A stretch of DNA of 64,000 bases from Pardosa pseudoannulata (taxonomy: Eukaryota; Arthropoda; Arachnida; Araneae; Lycosidae), in assembly GCA_032207245.1 (NCBI GenBank), contig CM063502.1, positions 133,079,205 to 133,143,204 of the forward strand, written 5' to 3'. This document shows positions 43,165 through 53,358 of this stretch, one piece after another (positions within the stretch are counted from its first letter, which is position 1; each line of letters starts with the position of its first letter). The translations under genes and the position numbers were made by a program. The notes under the pieces are model-generated. The model searched no databases, had not been told where the DNA came from, and saw only the letters and a program-made list of their open reading frames with translations.

Positions 43165-43924
43165 ATTTGGTGAAAAAATCGTTACCAAATATACTAACAC
43201 AAATTTATGTCTAACAAAAAACAAACAGACCAATGTCGAGTTAAAATGTTTAATTTTCAACTAATTTGAAAAAAGTTTTAGAAACTTATAACAACAATAA
43301 TTTACTTCATAAAAAGGAAATAATATTAGAATTTTACACATTAATAGAAGTATTTTATATGTGCCTCACCAGAATTATCAGTCAAAGTTTTAAAAATTAT
43401 TGTTAATTTTAAATACACATAAAGCTCGTCAAGTCTCGAAGATTATCTCATAAGAAATAATGGATTATAAAAGTACAGATAAAAATATTCTTTGAGAAAC
43501 TTATTTATATTTTTTTTACGAAACGTTAGCCAAGACATTTAAGTGGTGCAATTAGAGATACAGCAGTTAAAGCAAACGAAATACTTCGAAATAGAGATTT
43601 ACAAAGGCATGAAAAGCTATCAGTGTCTTTAAGCCTCAGGCAGAAGGGAGCATCCCTCTATAAATGTCAGTCTAAGAGGGGTTCAATTCACAAACAATAG
43701 ACTGGACCCTCCTACCGCAAAAGTCCAGGGGGGAATGAAATGGCAGAAATGTAAGTGATATCCACTTTCGGAGCTCTTTTGAGGGCGAAAATTGTACGTG
43801 AAAACCGCTTTGGAAACACCATTCATTTGGCAGAATTGTACGTGACAACCGCTTAGAAGGTTAAAGATTTTAAATTTCTTTTCATCAAATTTAAAATACT
43901 TAAGATTTTTTAAAATACTTACAT

Positions 43925-44250
43925 CTACATAACCACAAGTGACAGACGCCTCTGAAGCACCTAATCCTCTAACAGTTATCCTAACATTTTTTCTTCTTAT
44001 ATTTAATTCACGTACAAAACATTCTGTAATAAAGGAGGCTTCACTTTCACTGTCTAAAAGTACAGAGCATTCATTAGCTTTACCTGAAGAATTGAAAACA
44101 ATAACTGAGGCAGTCGGCAAAAACGAGAAATGTGGACCCTGTACTACATTACTCGAAATATTAACACTTTCATGTTCATTGCTAATTGGTTCTGTAATAC
44201 TAGACTCAAGGCTCGTGTTTGTGTTACATGGACACCTACATTTTTCTACG
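43925..44250 (-). pseudogene. BEL/Pao protease fragment
   Basis: The minus strand reads EKCRCPCNTNTSLES, then HFSFLPTASVIVFNSSGK, VLLDSESEASFI and VRGLGASEASVTCGYVDVSI. This is the Pao-type retropepsin region: LLDSGSxASFI is expected, and here the glycine of the active site is glutamate. It is truncated at 43925, where a fragment of the THAP-exon repeat (about 43860-43930) begins. Confidence 0.7.
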
Positions 44251-44640
44251 GCGGCCGAAGACGGACTCAGCGAAAGAGGGTAGAAAAGCCCTATTCCAGG
44301 GAGGTGAAAGTTCACCAGGAGGGGAAGGATGCCACCCCCTCCCACGCCAGTTGCGGAGGAGAAGATGGACATTTTCCCAGGGAGGCGAAAGCCTGACCAA
44401 GAGGGGGGTAGTTTCCACCCCGGCGCTCGGCAACAGGAGCAGAGGAAGAGATGCCCATTTGGAACGAAATAGAACGGACATCCGTGGAGGAGAGAGCTGA
44501 AACCGAGAGAGGGGCAGACCGCTCCGCATTTTCATATCCTCGGGATTTTTCAATTAGAGATGCGTTATTCCTATAGTAATGTATAATTTTCATATGTCCG
44601 ATAATTATAAATTATAAATACTTAGTCCAGTATATGGTCG
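44251..44640. other. GC- and purine-rich island
   Basis: The block stands out from its AT-rich setting and contains a partial internal repeat: CCAGGGAGGTGAAAG and CCCAGGGAGGCGAAAGCC, each followed by a CACCAGGAGGGG- or GACCAAGAGGGG-like segment. Open frames exist on both strands because stops are rare in this composition. I do not call a gene. Confidence 0.4.
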
Positions 44641-45660
44641 CTGCAGTATTAAATTGCCAGCAAGACAGGCTTTCATTGAATCCACGATACCTGCTCCAGT
44701 AACAATAGGCGAACAGGTACGGAAACGAAGCGATGCGGTTATCGGGAAAGACAGCCGCGGACGCAAGATATCTTACAAAATGATGTCAGAAGCATGCGAG
44801 CCTCCTGTGCCGACAATTTGATGTCTTCAAGTCAAGAGTACGAACGGACCAAAGGAGGACAGCAGCATATTACTACAGCGGTGAACAGGAGTAATTAGGG
44901 AAGCTGCTGGGAAAGCTGACCACAGATTGGAATCTACGTCCGAGTATCATGTCATCGAGGAAAGGCATGAATTGTCTTGTTTCTCAGTTTCTCTTGCGTG
45001 GTTGTGTCGATTTGGGGTGCAATGGAAAACTCGCGAATCAATAGTTGTGTTATGATTTTATGGATATTGTTATGATTTTTTCTCTCTCAATTATTTTAAA
45101 AAATCCATTTTAAGAATAACTTGTTAAAGTTATTGCTAAGATGCTAGCAAGTTAAAAGGGTTTAAGTTGCGCATGATATTTTGTTTGGTTTCTTCTGTAT
45201 TTTGTTTTGTGTATAATTAATGTATTTTTTACCTCTGTAAAGTTTGGAACTTTTTGTTATTTTATTTTGTTTTACTCTGGTCATTAAGTGCATTTAGAAA
45301 TGGCATTTTTAATGGGGGAAAAGAAAGCGGATCTCATGGTTCTAGCGAGAGATATGGGAAAGGAAATTCCCGGAGAGGTAACAAAAATACAATTGGGGGA
45401 CTCTATTTTGAGTAGTGATTTCGACGAAGAAACGATAAAAAATTGCTGGAAGTGATTAAAGAAGAACGGGCAGAAGAGAGAGAAGAGAGGGATAAAATCA
45501 GGGCGCATGAATTGGAAATGGAAAGGCTAAGGGTGTAAGCATTGAAAAATGAAAGAGTAATGGGAAACAGAAACAATTTAGACAGTAATGACGAGGGTAG
45601 TAGGGAAAATTCGGTAGAAGAAATAATTCGTACCATACGATTATTCACGGTCAAGGTTCC
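44640..45660 (+). pseudogene. Gypsy leader and gag N-terminus, cut by the LTR at 45661
   Basis: Leader sequence similar to 1820-2617 precedes an ATG at 45300 reading MAFLMGEKKADLMVLARDMG, close to the gag starts at 2618 and 8748. A frame break near 45446 and a stop near 45537 interrupt a charged E/R-rich stretch (EERAEEREERDKIRAHE). The reading is interrupted at 45660, where the BEL-type LTR begins (TGTTACG). Confidence 0.55.
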
Positions 45661-45873
45661 TGTTACGAATTGTGAACTATAGATGGCGCTACGCCAAAAA
45701 TGTAAAAAAGAAAGGAGTTGAACAATGGAATTTGTAAGTAGCGGTGGTGTGGCCGCTAGCTAGTAAATAAATTCAGTTTTATTAGTGCAAATGTGTGTTA
45801 GTTGGAATTTTAAGTGAGAAGACAGTGTTTATTATGACACTAATTTCCATGGTCCGTCGAGACGCAGCCAGCA
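45661..45873 (+). repeat. LTR A of the BEL-type array family
   Basis: It begins TGTTACGAATTGTGAAC and ends GCCAGCA; the 3' limit is provisional (TG...CA ends). It contains AATAAA in its middle. Copies are at 46978, 51636, 57385 and 62041. LTR A shares several variants with LTR B but differs from the other three. Confidence 0.8.
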
Positions 45874-45893
45874 ATTGGCAAGAATAGAATGAA

Positions 45894-46668
45894 ACACGAA
45901 AGCAGAAAAAGAAATATAAGAAAAAACAGAAGTTACTCTAGGAGAAAGAAGCTTAAATACAAGAATAAGAGATAAAATTACAGTAGTGATAGTAACTCTA
46001 CTAGCGAGAGTCATGTTGATTGTGATTCAAAGAAAATGGCTGTATGGGACAGTAGTGATATTAGTGATGGAAGTAGAAGTCCAACCAAGAAAAAAGAGGA
46101 TTATGTAAACGAAAGGAAATATCGTAGTAAAAGTCACCAGAGAAAGAAAAAAATTATAGCAGTGATAGTGACTCTCATAGTAGAAGATACAGAAAGAGAA
46201 GTTCCAGTAGTTAGGAGTAGAAGTAGAAATCGACATCGGCATAAAAAGGACAGTAGTAGTTGCAGTTATGATGATAGATATTTAAAAAAAAAGAGAGAAC
46301 AATTCTTATAAGAAACTTCATGCCAATGATGAAAGGCAGTTTGATTTTCAGGAGGATGCTACTGATAATAACACTTATAAAGACCGTAAACATCTTGCCT
46401 CTTCTTCCTTTTCGAAAGGACATCAGACTTTACGGAGGCAGATTTACAAGATTTAAATTTCGAACCCAATCTTCTGTATGCAGACTATTATTGTAAAGTT
46501 TGTAACGTAAGTGCCAATAACGAGCTTACTTATGAAAGTCATTTAAAAGGCAAGAAGCACAAGAAAAAATGTTAAAAATCAACAGAAAGAAGCTCACAGA
46601 GGAGCTATATTGGCATCATATCCCCATCCAATTAAAGCAGAGGAAAAATCAAAGAAAGAACCAATGGA
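45894..46668 (+). pseudogene. Captured host-like segment: RS-rich region plus U1/matrin-type zinc finger
   Basis: Reading frames give lysine/arginine/serine-rich protein (RSYSRRKKLKYKNKR; NYSSDSDSHSRRYRKRSSSS; RSRSRNRHRHKKDSSS), as in nuclear RNA-processing factors. Then comes a U1/matrin-type finger at about 46486-46566: YYCKVCNVSANNELTYESHL followed by KGKKHKK (C-X2-C...H-X5-H). After a one-base shift in an A-run the reading continues AHRGAILASYPHPIKAEEK. Several one-base frame breaks and stops interrupt it. No introns are visible, so it derives from a spliced RNA. The parent gene is not recognised. It has no place in a BEL polyprotein. Confidence 0.7.
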
Positions 46669-46797
46669 TAGTGGGAAGAATAGCTCAGATTTTTCATGGT
46701 AGGGATAACAGGGTAAGAGTAGTAACTGTACGCTTGCCAAACCAAAAATTTCTAAAAAGAAATGTACGTGATGTATGTATTCTTCCTGTGGAATAAC
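46669..46797 (+). pseudogene. Integrase tail joined to the captured segment
   Basis: VGRIAQIFHGRDNRVRVVTV and RLPNQKFLKRNVRDVCILPVE are the same BEL integrase C-terminus as in the array units at 51128 onward, here uninterrupted by the solo LTR that breaks it in those units. It is entered at a TAGTGGGAAG junction. Confidence 0.75.
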
Positions 46798-47192
46798 TAT
46801 TTGTATTGTATATATTTAAATATCGAACTTTATTCTATAATTTTCAGTTATTAAGCAGTAACTGCAATTTTTTAAAACGTTTAAATTTGTTATTTAGTAT
46901 TAATTTCTGTCATAGTACATTTATGTTTATATTATTCATGTTTAATTGTTTGAAATTGTTAATTTCAACGGCGGGAGTGTTACGAATTGTGAACTATAGA
47001 TGGCGCTACGCCAAAAATGTAAAAAAAAAAATTAGTTGAACAATGGAATTTGTAAGTAGCGGTGGTGTGGCCGCTAGCTAGTAAATAAATTCAGTTTTAT
47101 TTGTGCAAATGTGTGTTAGTTGGAATTTTTAGTGAGAAGACAGTATTTATTATGACACTTATTTTCCATGGTCCGTCGAGACACAGCCAGCA

Positions 47193-47364
47193 ATTGGCAA
47201 GAATAGAGTGAAATCGAAAAACGCAAACTCCTTTGTGTTTGTGTTACCTAGTGAAGAATAGAGTGTTTGGATATACCCTTATTAGGATTCATAGAAGTCA
47301 AAGGGTAAGTACCCTAATTAGAAATATTTATTTGTTTAGTAATTAAGACGATACTTAATTTAAA
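47193..47364 (+). other. Leader of unit 1 with a consensus splice donor
   Basis: It starts ATTGGCAAGAATAGAGTG just after the LTR (possible primer site TTGGCAAGAATAG, tRNA not identified). CAAAGGGTAAGTACC near 47300 is a strong 5' splice site match. The same leader recurs in all units. Confidence 0.5.
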
Positions 47365-48018
47365 ATGTCTCTGAAAGGGCATTTGGCCAAAAAGCGAACT
47401 TTGAAAACTCAACTAACAAAGTTAAGACAGAAAATAGCAGAAAGAGATGTACAAAAATCTGACTTAGAAGTGTTATCAAGTAAATTTAAAGTTATAGAGG
47501 TTTAGTTAAATGATATTTTTAATGCAGTGTTTGAGTTAGCTGATGTAGAAAAAGCATTTCTGCAAATTTCACTGGCAGAAAAAGATAGAGACGCAGTGCG
47601 GTTCCTATTTGTGGAAAATACTTCATTAATTGATGTAAAATTGCAGATATACAGATTTCGGCGTGTAAAATTTGGAGTAAAATCGAGTCCATTTCTATTG
47701 GCTGCCACAATAAAAAAACATTTAGAAAAATATAGAGAAGACAATCCAGAGGTATTTGAAAACTTGAATACATGTATTTACGTGGACGATTTTATTACAG
47801 GTCAAGATGGAGTTGAAGAGGCTTTAAGTATTTCGCGTAAAGCCAAACAAATTATGAATGAAGCAGCTATGAATTTGCGTAAATGGGTAACTAATGATCT
47901 TGAATTGATGAAAAGATGGGAAGAAGATGGATTTGAGATTCATCCTTACAGAGTCGACAACTCTAATGAGAGACTAAAGGTCCTAGGAATGTCCTGGGAT
48001 ATTGTCAAGATAGCTTGA
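47365..48018 (+). pseudogene. Unit 1: gag N-terminus fused to RT palm
   Basis: From the ATG at 47365 (MSLKGHLAKKRTLKTQL) 46 codons of a basic, coiled-coil-like gag start end at a TAG at 47503. The same frame then continues directly into BEL RT: FELADVEKAFLQIS (motif A), RFRRVKFGVKSSPFLLA, NTCIYVDDFITGQ (motif C, intact). It stops at TGA 48016. The rest of gag, the protease and the RT fingers are deleted, so the protein cannot be a working polymerase as drawn, although both catalytic motifs survive. Confidence 0.85.
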
Positions 48019-48600
48019 GCATAGATGCATGTAGTTTGATATCGTCGCTTAATAACAGAGAGAATTACGAAACGCTTCATCCTAAAAACAGCAGGAAAAA
48101 TATTCGACCCTCTTGGGTTATTAACCCCATTCACCTTTAGACTTAAATTCTTACTCCAAGAACTTTGGGTTCAAAAATTAACTTGGGATGACGAACTTCC
48201 AAAGGATATCAGTGAAGAATGAGTTAAGTGGTTTCTGAGTGTCTGGATCTAAGTAATATTACAGTTCCTAGATTTGTTCTGAGTCCAGATGCAGATTCGA
48301 TAGAGCTACATTGCTTTTCAGATGCCAGTCAAAAAGCGTATGGAGCAGTTGTCTGTGTTAGATTTGTAAATCAAGGAAGAACTTCTGTGAACTTTATTGC
48401 ATCAAAGTGTCGTGTTGCATCTGTTAAAAGAGTTACGTTACCTCGTCTTGAACTACTCGGAACTTTACTTGCAGCTCGTTTAGGTTATGAAATAAAAAAA
48501 GGTATTTGATCGAAAGAAAATTTCAACAATGATTTATTGGACAGATGCAAAAATTGTGCTGTGTTGGATCAAGGGATCAAGCAGTAAATGGAAATCATTT
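48019..48600 (+). pseudogene. Unit 1: RNase H region
   Basis: Segments are FDPLGLLTPFTFRLKFLLQ, LHCFSDASQKAYGAV (first D), RVTLPRLELLGTLLAARLGY (E), and after a stop YWTDAKIVLCWIKGSSSKW (D). All active-site residues are present, but the frame is broken by stops at about 48220 and 48507 and by an additional T near 48066 relative to the other units. Confidence 0.8.
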
Positions 48601-48603
48601 GTT

Positions 48604-49930
48604 GCCAAATCAACAAGAAATTCAACCAATGAATGTATAACTACTTTAACAGATAATATTCCAATTGCTTCATCTTCTGTAGCTGTCAAACCTGAACAGT
48701 CTAAAGAGTATCCTGGAGTAATAAAATTAAGAGTTTTTATCAGTAAGCCTTTTTGTAAAGATAATAGTAATCAAATTAAATCTCACCTAAAGGAGAAAGT
48801 TTCCATTTCATCTGCTAATTTAAATCCTTCTACTGAGTGCCCAAGTAATGATAGTTCTGATAAGGCAGTTAACTTATGTGTTAATAAAACAATTAAAAAC
48901 ATCAATTTGAAGAAAGAAAACTCCCCAAGCATAGGGATTTTAGATGACAATGAGGTAGAAAATGTTGCACAGTGTGTGACAACCCATAAAACTACAGCAT
49001 CAGGATCAAAATGTAAAAAGTTAAAAAGCAATGTATCAGATATTCCAGGAATCTCAGCCAAAACTGAGAGAAAAAATAGTTCCTCTGTTACCTCTCCTCA
49101 TGATATAAGCAGCCGGGATCAACAGGTATCAATAAACAAATATGTCCATAACAACAATATACAAAAAGATGAGGGCATTAAGAATAAAAAACGTAAATCA
49201 GATAGTTGTAATGGTGAAACAATGAATATATATTCTAAGAAGAAAAAGAAAAAAAAACTTGTGCACTTCAAGATGATGTTTGAAATTCACCCATTTCTGA
49301 TAATATGCCTTATGATTCCAAGACATCTAAGATACCAACTTTCACTAAAGTAAATGATATTGTAAATATTACTGTGAATTCTTCTCAATACAAAAATGAA
49401 ATAAAAAATAGGAAGGAACAAAATATATTCGTGTCTTCTAAAACTGAGCTAAAAACTTATGCTCCCAATGAGAGAAAACCTAACGTAATTGATGATAACC
49501 CACATCAATTTTCTGATTCTAATGTAAATGATGAAATTCCAATTAATTATGAATTTCCTTCTAATTCTGACTTTAATTGTTCACAAGATGACTCAGTTAT
49601 CATTATATCGGATGATGAATCTTATTTTGATTTTAAGTCTGCACAGACTTATATACATATTAAAAAAGAACCAGAAGAGATCGATGAAGATATGGAAAAT
49701 TGTGAACAAATTGAGGATGAGCTTGAGTTTGACGATTTAAATGTCATGAAGCTTGTTGATCAAATGGAAATTGATAGTAGAGTAGAAAATGTTGAATCGA
49801 AACAAGCATTTACTAACATTAATGAATCAGCAAATGTAAAGGAATCTGATTATAATTCATTTAAAAAATCTGAGGCAACTGTTAATGATTTCTTCCCTGT
49901 ACTTTCTCAAGCTTTTGAAAGTGATGATGA
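48604..49930 (+). pseudogene. Unit 1: captured acidic nuclear-protein-like ORF
   Basis: About 440 codons lie between RNase H and integrase with no counterpart in BEL elements. Features: basic clusters KNKKRKSDS and KKKKKKK that look like nuclear localisation signals, a SUMO-interaction-like DDSVIIISDDES (about 49587-49622), a sumoylation-consensus-like IHIKKEPEEIDED, and a long acidic stretch (EDELEFDDLN). A poly-A run near 49247-49258 shifts the frame between units, and a TGA occurs near 49284. It resembles a host nuclear protein without introns; the parent gene is not recognised. Normal BEL sequence resumes at about NENLPHFVREEIEQLKRGK. Confidence 0.65.
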
Positions 49931-51220
49931 TGATATGAATGAAAATCTACCACATTTTGTTAGGGAGGAAATAGAGCAGCTGAAAAGGGGTAAGTGCGTT
50001 TCTCCCAAAAGTAGAGTAGCGTCTCTCAATGTATTTCTCGATGAAATAGAACTTATGAGAGTAGGCGGACGATTGTCCAATTCGGACCTACCCGCAAACA
50101 GCAAACATCCCATTGTCTTACCAGGTAAACATCCTTTAACTGCAGTCATTTTAAACTATTATCACTTAAAGTACTTTCATGTAGGATCGCAAGCCCTCTT
50201 ACATCAGGTTCGGCAAAAGTTCTGGCCTCTTAATGGCAGAAATAATTGTAGAAAGATAGTTCATGGATGTCTAACATGTTTCAAAAATAAATCTGCTACA
50301 GCTCAACAAATAATGGCTGAGTTACACAGAGAGCGTGTTACACCAACCTATCCATTTAATATCACCGGTGTTGATTTCTGCGGTCCCTTTGCTGTAAAAT
50401 ATAAAAATCAAAGAAAGGGGACTCTTAACAAAACTTACATTGCAGTCTACGTATGTAAGAGTACTAAGGCCATACATTTGGACTTCGTTACCGATCTAAC
50501 GAGTCAATCATTCATTGCTAGCCTAAGGCGATTTTTCGCTAGACGGGGGAAATGTGCTAGAATTATGAGCGATAATTCTAAGGCGTTTAGGGGTGCTAAC
50601 CTCGAAATTAAAAGGTTGCAAAAAATTAGTATTGCTCCCAGATGAAAATTTAGCTAATTTCTATAACACTGAGGGCGGAGAGTGGAAATTCATCCCACTT
50701 AGGTCACCAAATTTTGGAGGAATATGGGAGGCTGGAGTCAAATCGTTCAAGTTCCATTTTAAAAGAATTGTAGGTATTCAACATTTGAGTTTGAGGAATT
50801 CTTAACGATTTTGACTGAGGTAGAAGGAGTGTTAAATTCTAGACCTCTCACTCCTATTTCGGCAGACTAATAATTTTGAAATTTTGACCCCAGGTCATTT
50901 TTTGGTAGGAAGACCTCTCACATCCCTAGTAGAACCAGATTTAACTGAGATAAATGAAAATAGATTGACTAAGTGGCAAAAGATTACCAAATATACACAG
51001 AAAATAATGAAACGGGACTACCTTAATAGTCTGCAAGAGCGTCACAAATGGAAATTTGTAAAGGACGACGTTCAATTAGGTACTCTTGTATTAGTTAAAG
51101 ATGAAAATTTGCCGTCAACAAAATGGCTAGTGGGAAGAATAGCTCAGATTTTTCATGGTAGGGATAACAGGGTAAGAGTAGTAACTGCACGCTTGCCAAA
51201 CCAAAAATTTCTGTGGTGAA
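49931..51220 (+). pseudogene. Unit 1: integrase
   Basis: IELMRVGGRLSNSDLPANSK leads to the zinc module (YYHLKYFHVGS, HGCLTCFKN) and catalytic core: ITGVDFCGPF (D), RIMSDNSKAFRGAN (D), and after a frame break at 50645 SPNFGGIWEAGVKSFK (E). The C-terminal domain GHFLVGRPLTSL to RLPNQKFLW stops within the nested solo LTR. The D-D-E residues are intact, unlike the BEL element at 14158. Confidence 0.85.
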
Positions 51221-51406
51221 TCGCCGAAAGAGCGATAAATGAGAGCCAAAGGCTTACACAGTCTGGCAACCTTTTATGTAACCCGGAGAACTAGGAGTTG
51301 TAGTGAGATATAGTACAGAGTGGAACGCTGAATAAAGTGTCATAATGAAACGTATTGAATAGTGTAATTATTTTATATTCTGTTCACAAAGTAGCAACCT
51401 TCTTCA
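51212..51406 (+). repeat. Nested 195-bp solo LTR, unit 1
   Basis: TGTGGTGAATCGCC...CTTCTTCA has TG...CA ends, contains AATAAAGTG, and is flanked by TTTC (51208-51211 and 51407-51410). It is absent from the homologous place in the element at 45661-46977, which therefore shows the empty site. The solo LTR interrupts the integrase C-terminus. Confidence 0.85.
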
Positions 51407-52255
51407 TTTCTAAAAAGAAATGTACGTGATGTATGTGTTCTTCCTGTGGAATAACTATTTGTATTGTATATATTTAAATATCGAACTTTATTCTATAATT
51501 TTCAGTTATTAAGCAGTAACTGCAATTTTTTAAAACGTTTAAATTTGTTATTTAGTATTAATTTCTGTCATAGTACATTTATGTTTATATTATTCATGAT
51601 TAATTGTTTGAAATTGTTAATTTCAACGGCGGGAGTGTTACGAATTGTGAACTATAGATGGCGCTACGCCACAAATGTAAAAAAGAAAGGAGTTGAACAT
51701 TGGAATTTTTAAGTAGCAGTGGTGTGGCCGCTAGCTAATAAATAAATTCAGTTTTATTGGTGCAAATGTGTGTTAGTTGGAATTTTTAGTGAGAAGACAG
51801 TATTTATTATGACACTTATTTTCCATGGTCCGTCGAGACACAGCCAGCAATTGGCAAGAATAGAGTGAAATCGAAAACGCAAACTCCTTTGTGTTTGTGT
51901 TACCTAGTGAAGAATAGAGTGTTTGGATATACCCTTATTAGGATTCATAGAAGTCAAAGGGTAAGTACCCTAATTAGAAATATTTATTTGTTTAGTAATT
52001 AAGACGATACTTAATTTAAAATGTCTCTGAAAGGGCATTTGGCCAAAAAGCGAACTTTGAAAACTCAACTAACAAAGTTAAGACAGAAAATAGCAGAAAG
52101 AGATGTACAAAAATCTGACTTAGAAGTGTTATCAAGTAAATTTAAAGTTATAGAGGTTTAGTTAAATGATATTTTTAATGCAGTGTTTGAGTTAGCTGAT
52201 GTAAAAAAGCATTTCTGAAATTTACATGGCAGAAAAAGATAGAGACCAGTGCGGT

Positions 52256-53355
52256 TCTGTCCTATATTTTGGTAGTTATCTGCTTGTAGGCGTTTATTGT
52301 TTTGTATGTGCTTTTTGTTTGTGGCGCTGCTTAGGGCTGTGATCATGTGGTTTTTTTTAGTTTCGTGCCCAGGATAAGATTTTTCTTTTTCTTGAAATTA
52401 TGGATGCGGAGGTGGCATGTTTTAGTGAATACTATTTATTTTTTGTTGGTGCAAAGGTAGTCTATGATGAATCAGTTTTTGGTATTTATTTTCTGTGTGT
52501 TCCCTTTCTTTCTACGTTTTATATTATTTTTTTTTGGTTCGACTTTGTGGGCTCTTTGGGAAGAGTTGGTGTGATTTGATTATATGTTGGGCGATTTTTA
52601 TAGACAGTGTTTTCTATTATTCAGTTGTATTTTTTTGATTTGGAATAGTGTTTTTTTTTTGTTTTTGTATGTAGATTGGCGTACGTTTTTTTTCTTCTTT
52701 TCTGTGAATATTTGTTCTTTATTTATAAGTAGCGGTTTGGTTATTCGTTTTTCATTGTTTATTGGTGTTATAGCTGTTTTGTGACAGTGTTTTTGTTTGT
52801 TTTCCTTTCTTGGTGAGTGTATGTTGGATATTTTGGAGAATTGAGTTTCGTGTTGGTTTACTGTTATACTTCGGGGTATATTTCGTTTGTGTATATATTT
52901 TTTTGTTCTGTTCCCTCTTTTTTTGTTTTTTTTATTTTTTCAGTGTTCTATATTTTTTTGTTTAGTATTTTTGTTTTTTCGATTATTTTGCTGTGAATTT
53001 TTTAAAAACTTTTTCTTTTTTTGTTTTCTTTCTTTTGACAGTTGCGTTTAAAATTTTTTCCTCTCTCGACTTTGGTTTATCAAGTTTTTTTAAGTGTTGG
53101 AGTTTTTAGTTAAGATGTTTTGTATGGGGTTTACGGAAGAAAAAGTCATGATATTGTGTGCTTCCTTTTATGTGGAATACTGTTCATTATGTTCTGTAAA
53201 CTGATTCCAGATTTTGGATTGCGGTATTAGAATGAGAGTACATTTTACTTATGGCTGCTTCCATTTTCATAGAGGGATTCTTCAGTTGCGGTTTTTTACA
53301 TTGAACAATTTTAACAGTGTTTGTGGCGTAAGCTTTTTCATTGGCAGCCAATTGA
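52256..53355. other. T/G-skewed insertion in unit 2 RT
   Basis: About 1.1 kb of extremely T-rich, C- and A-poor sequence replaces a few bases of RT between GTGCGGTTC and TTTGTGGAAAATAC. The 60 bp before it (52195-52255) carry several one-base deletions compared with the other units. No TIR, poly(A) or clear target duplication is seen. A short open stretch reading MFCMGFTEEKVMILC at about 53114 is not enough for a call. Confidence 0.5.
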
Positions 53356-53358
53356 TTT

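Larger units (their letters stand above)
45661..46977 (+). mobile_element. LTR element carrying a captured RS/zinc-finger gene segment
   Basis: An LTR (45661-45873) is followed by a short primer-site region, then about 775 bp of host-like coding sequence (45894-46668), then the last part of BEL integrase and the 3' UTR (46669-46977), ending at the next LTR at 46978. No gag, protease, RT or RNase H is present. It is a small transducing derivative whose LTRs match the downstream array. Confidence 0.8.
46978..51635 (+). mobile_element. Tandem BEL-type unit 1 (4,658 bp)
   Basis: LTR B (46978-47192), leader, truncated gag, RT palm, RNase H, captured acidic ORF, integrase with a nested solo LTR, 3' UTR. 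It is followed without flanking DNA by LTR C of unit 2. The period to the next LTR is 4,658 bp. No target duplication separates units, as expected for arrays formed by recombination between LTRs. Confidence 0.85.

Noticed and set aside
44219..44593. Overlapping open frames in the purine-rich island
   Set aside because: Same composition effect on both strands; only the protease relic downstream on the minus strand has recognisable motifs.
48783..49061. Minus-strand open frame inside the captured ORF, repeated in units 2 and 3
   Set aside because: It is the shadow of the plus-strand coding sequence and recurs only because the units are copies.
53114..53200. Short open stretch resembling a helix-turn-helix start found in some arthropod repeats
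   Set aside because: Too short and inside sequence of doubtful accuracy.
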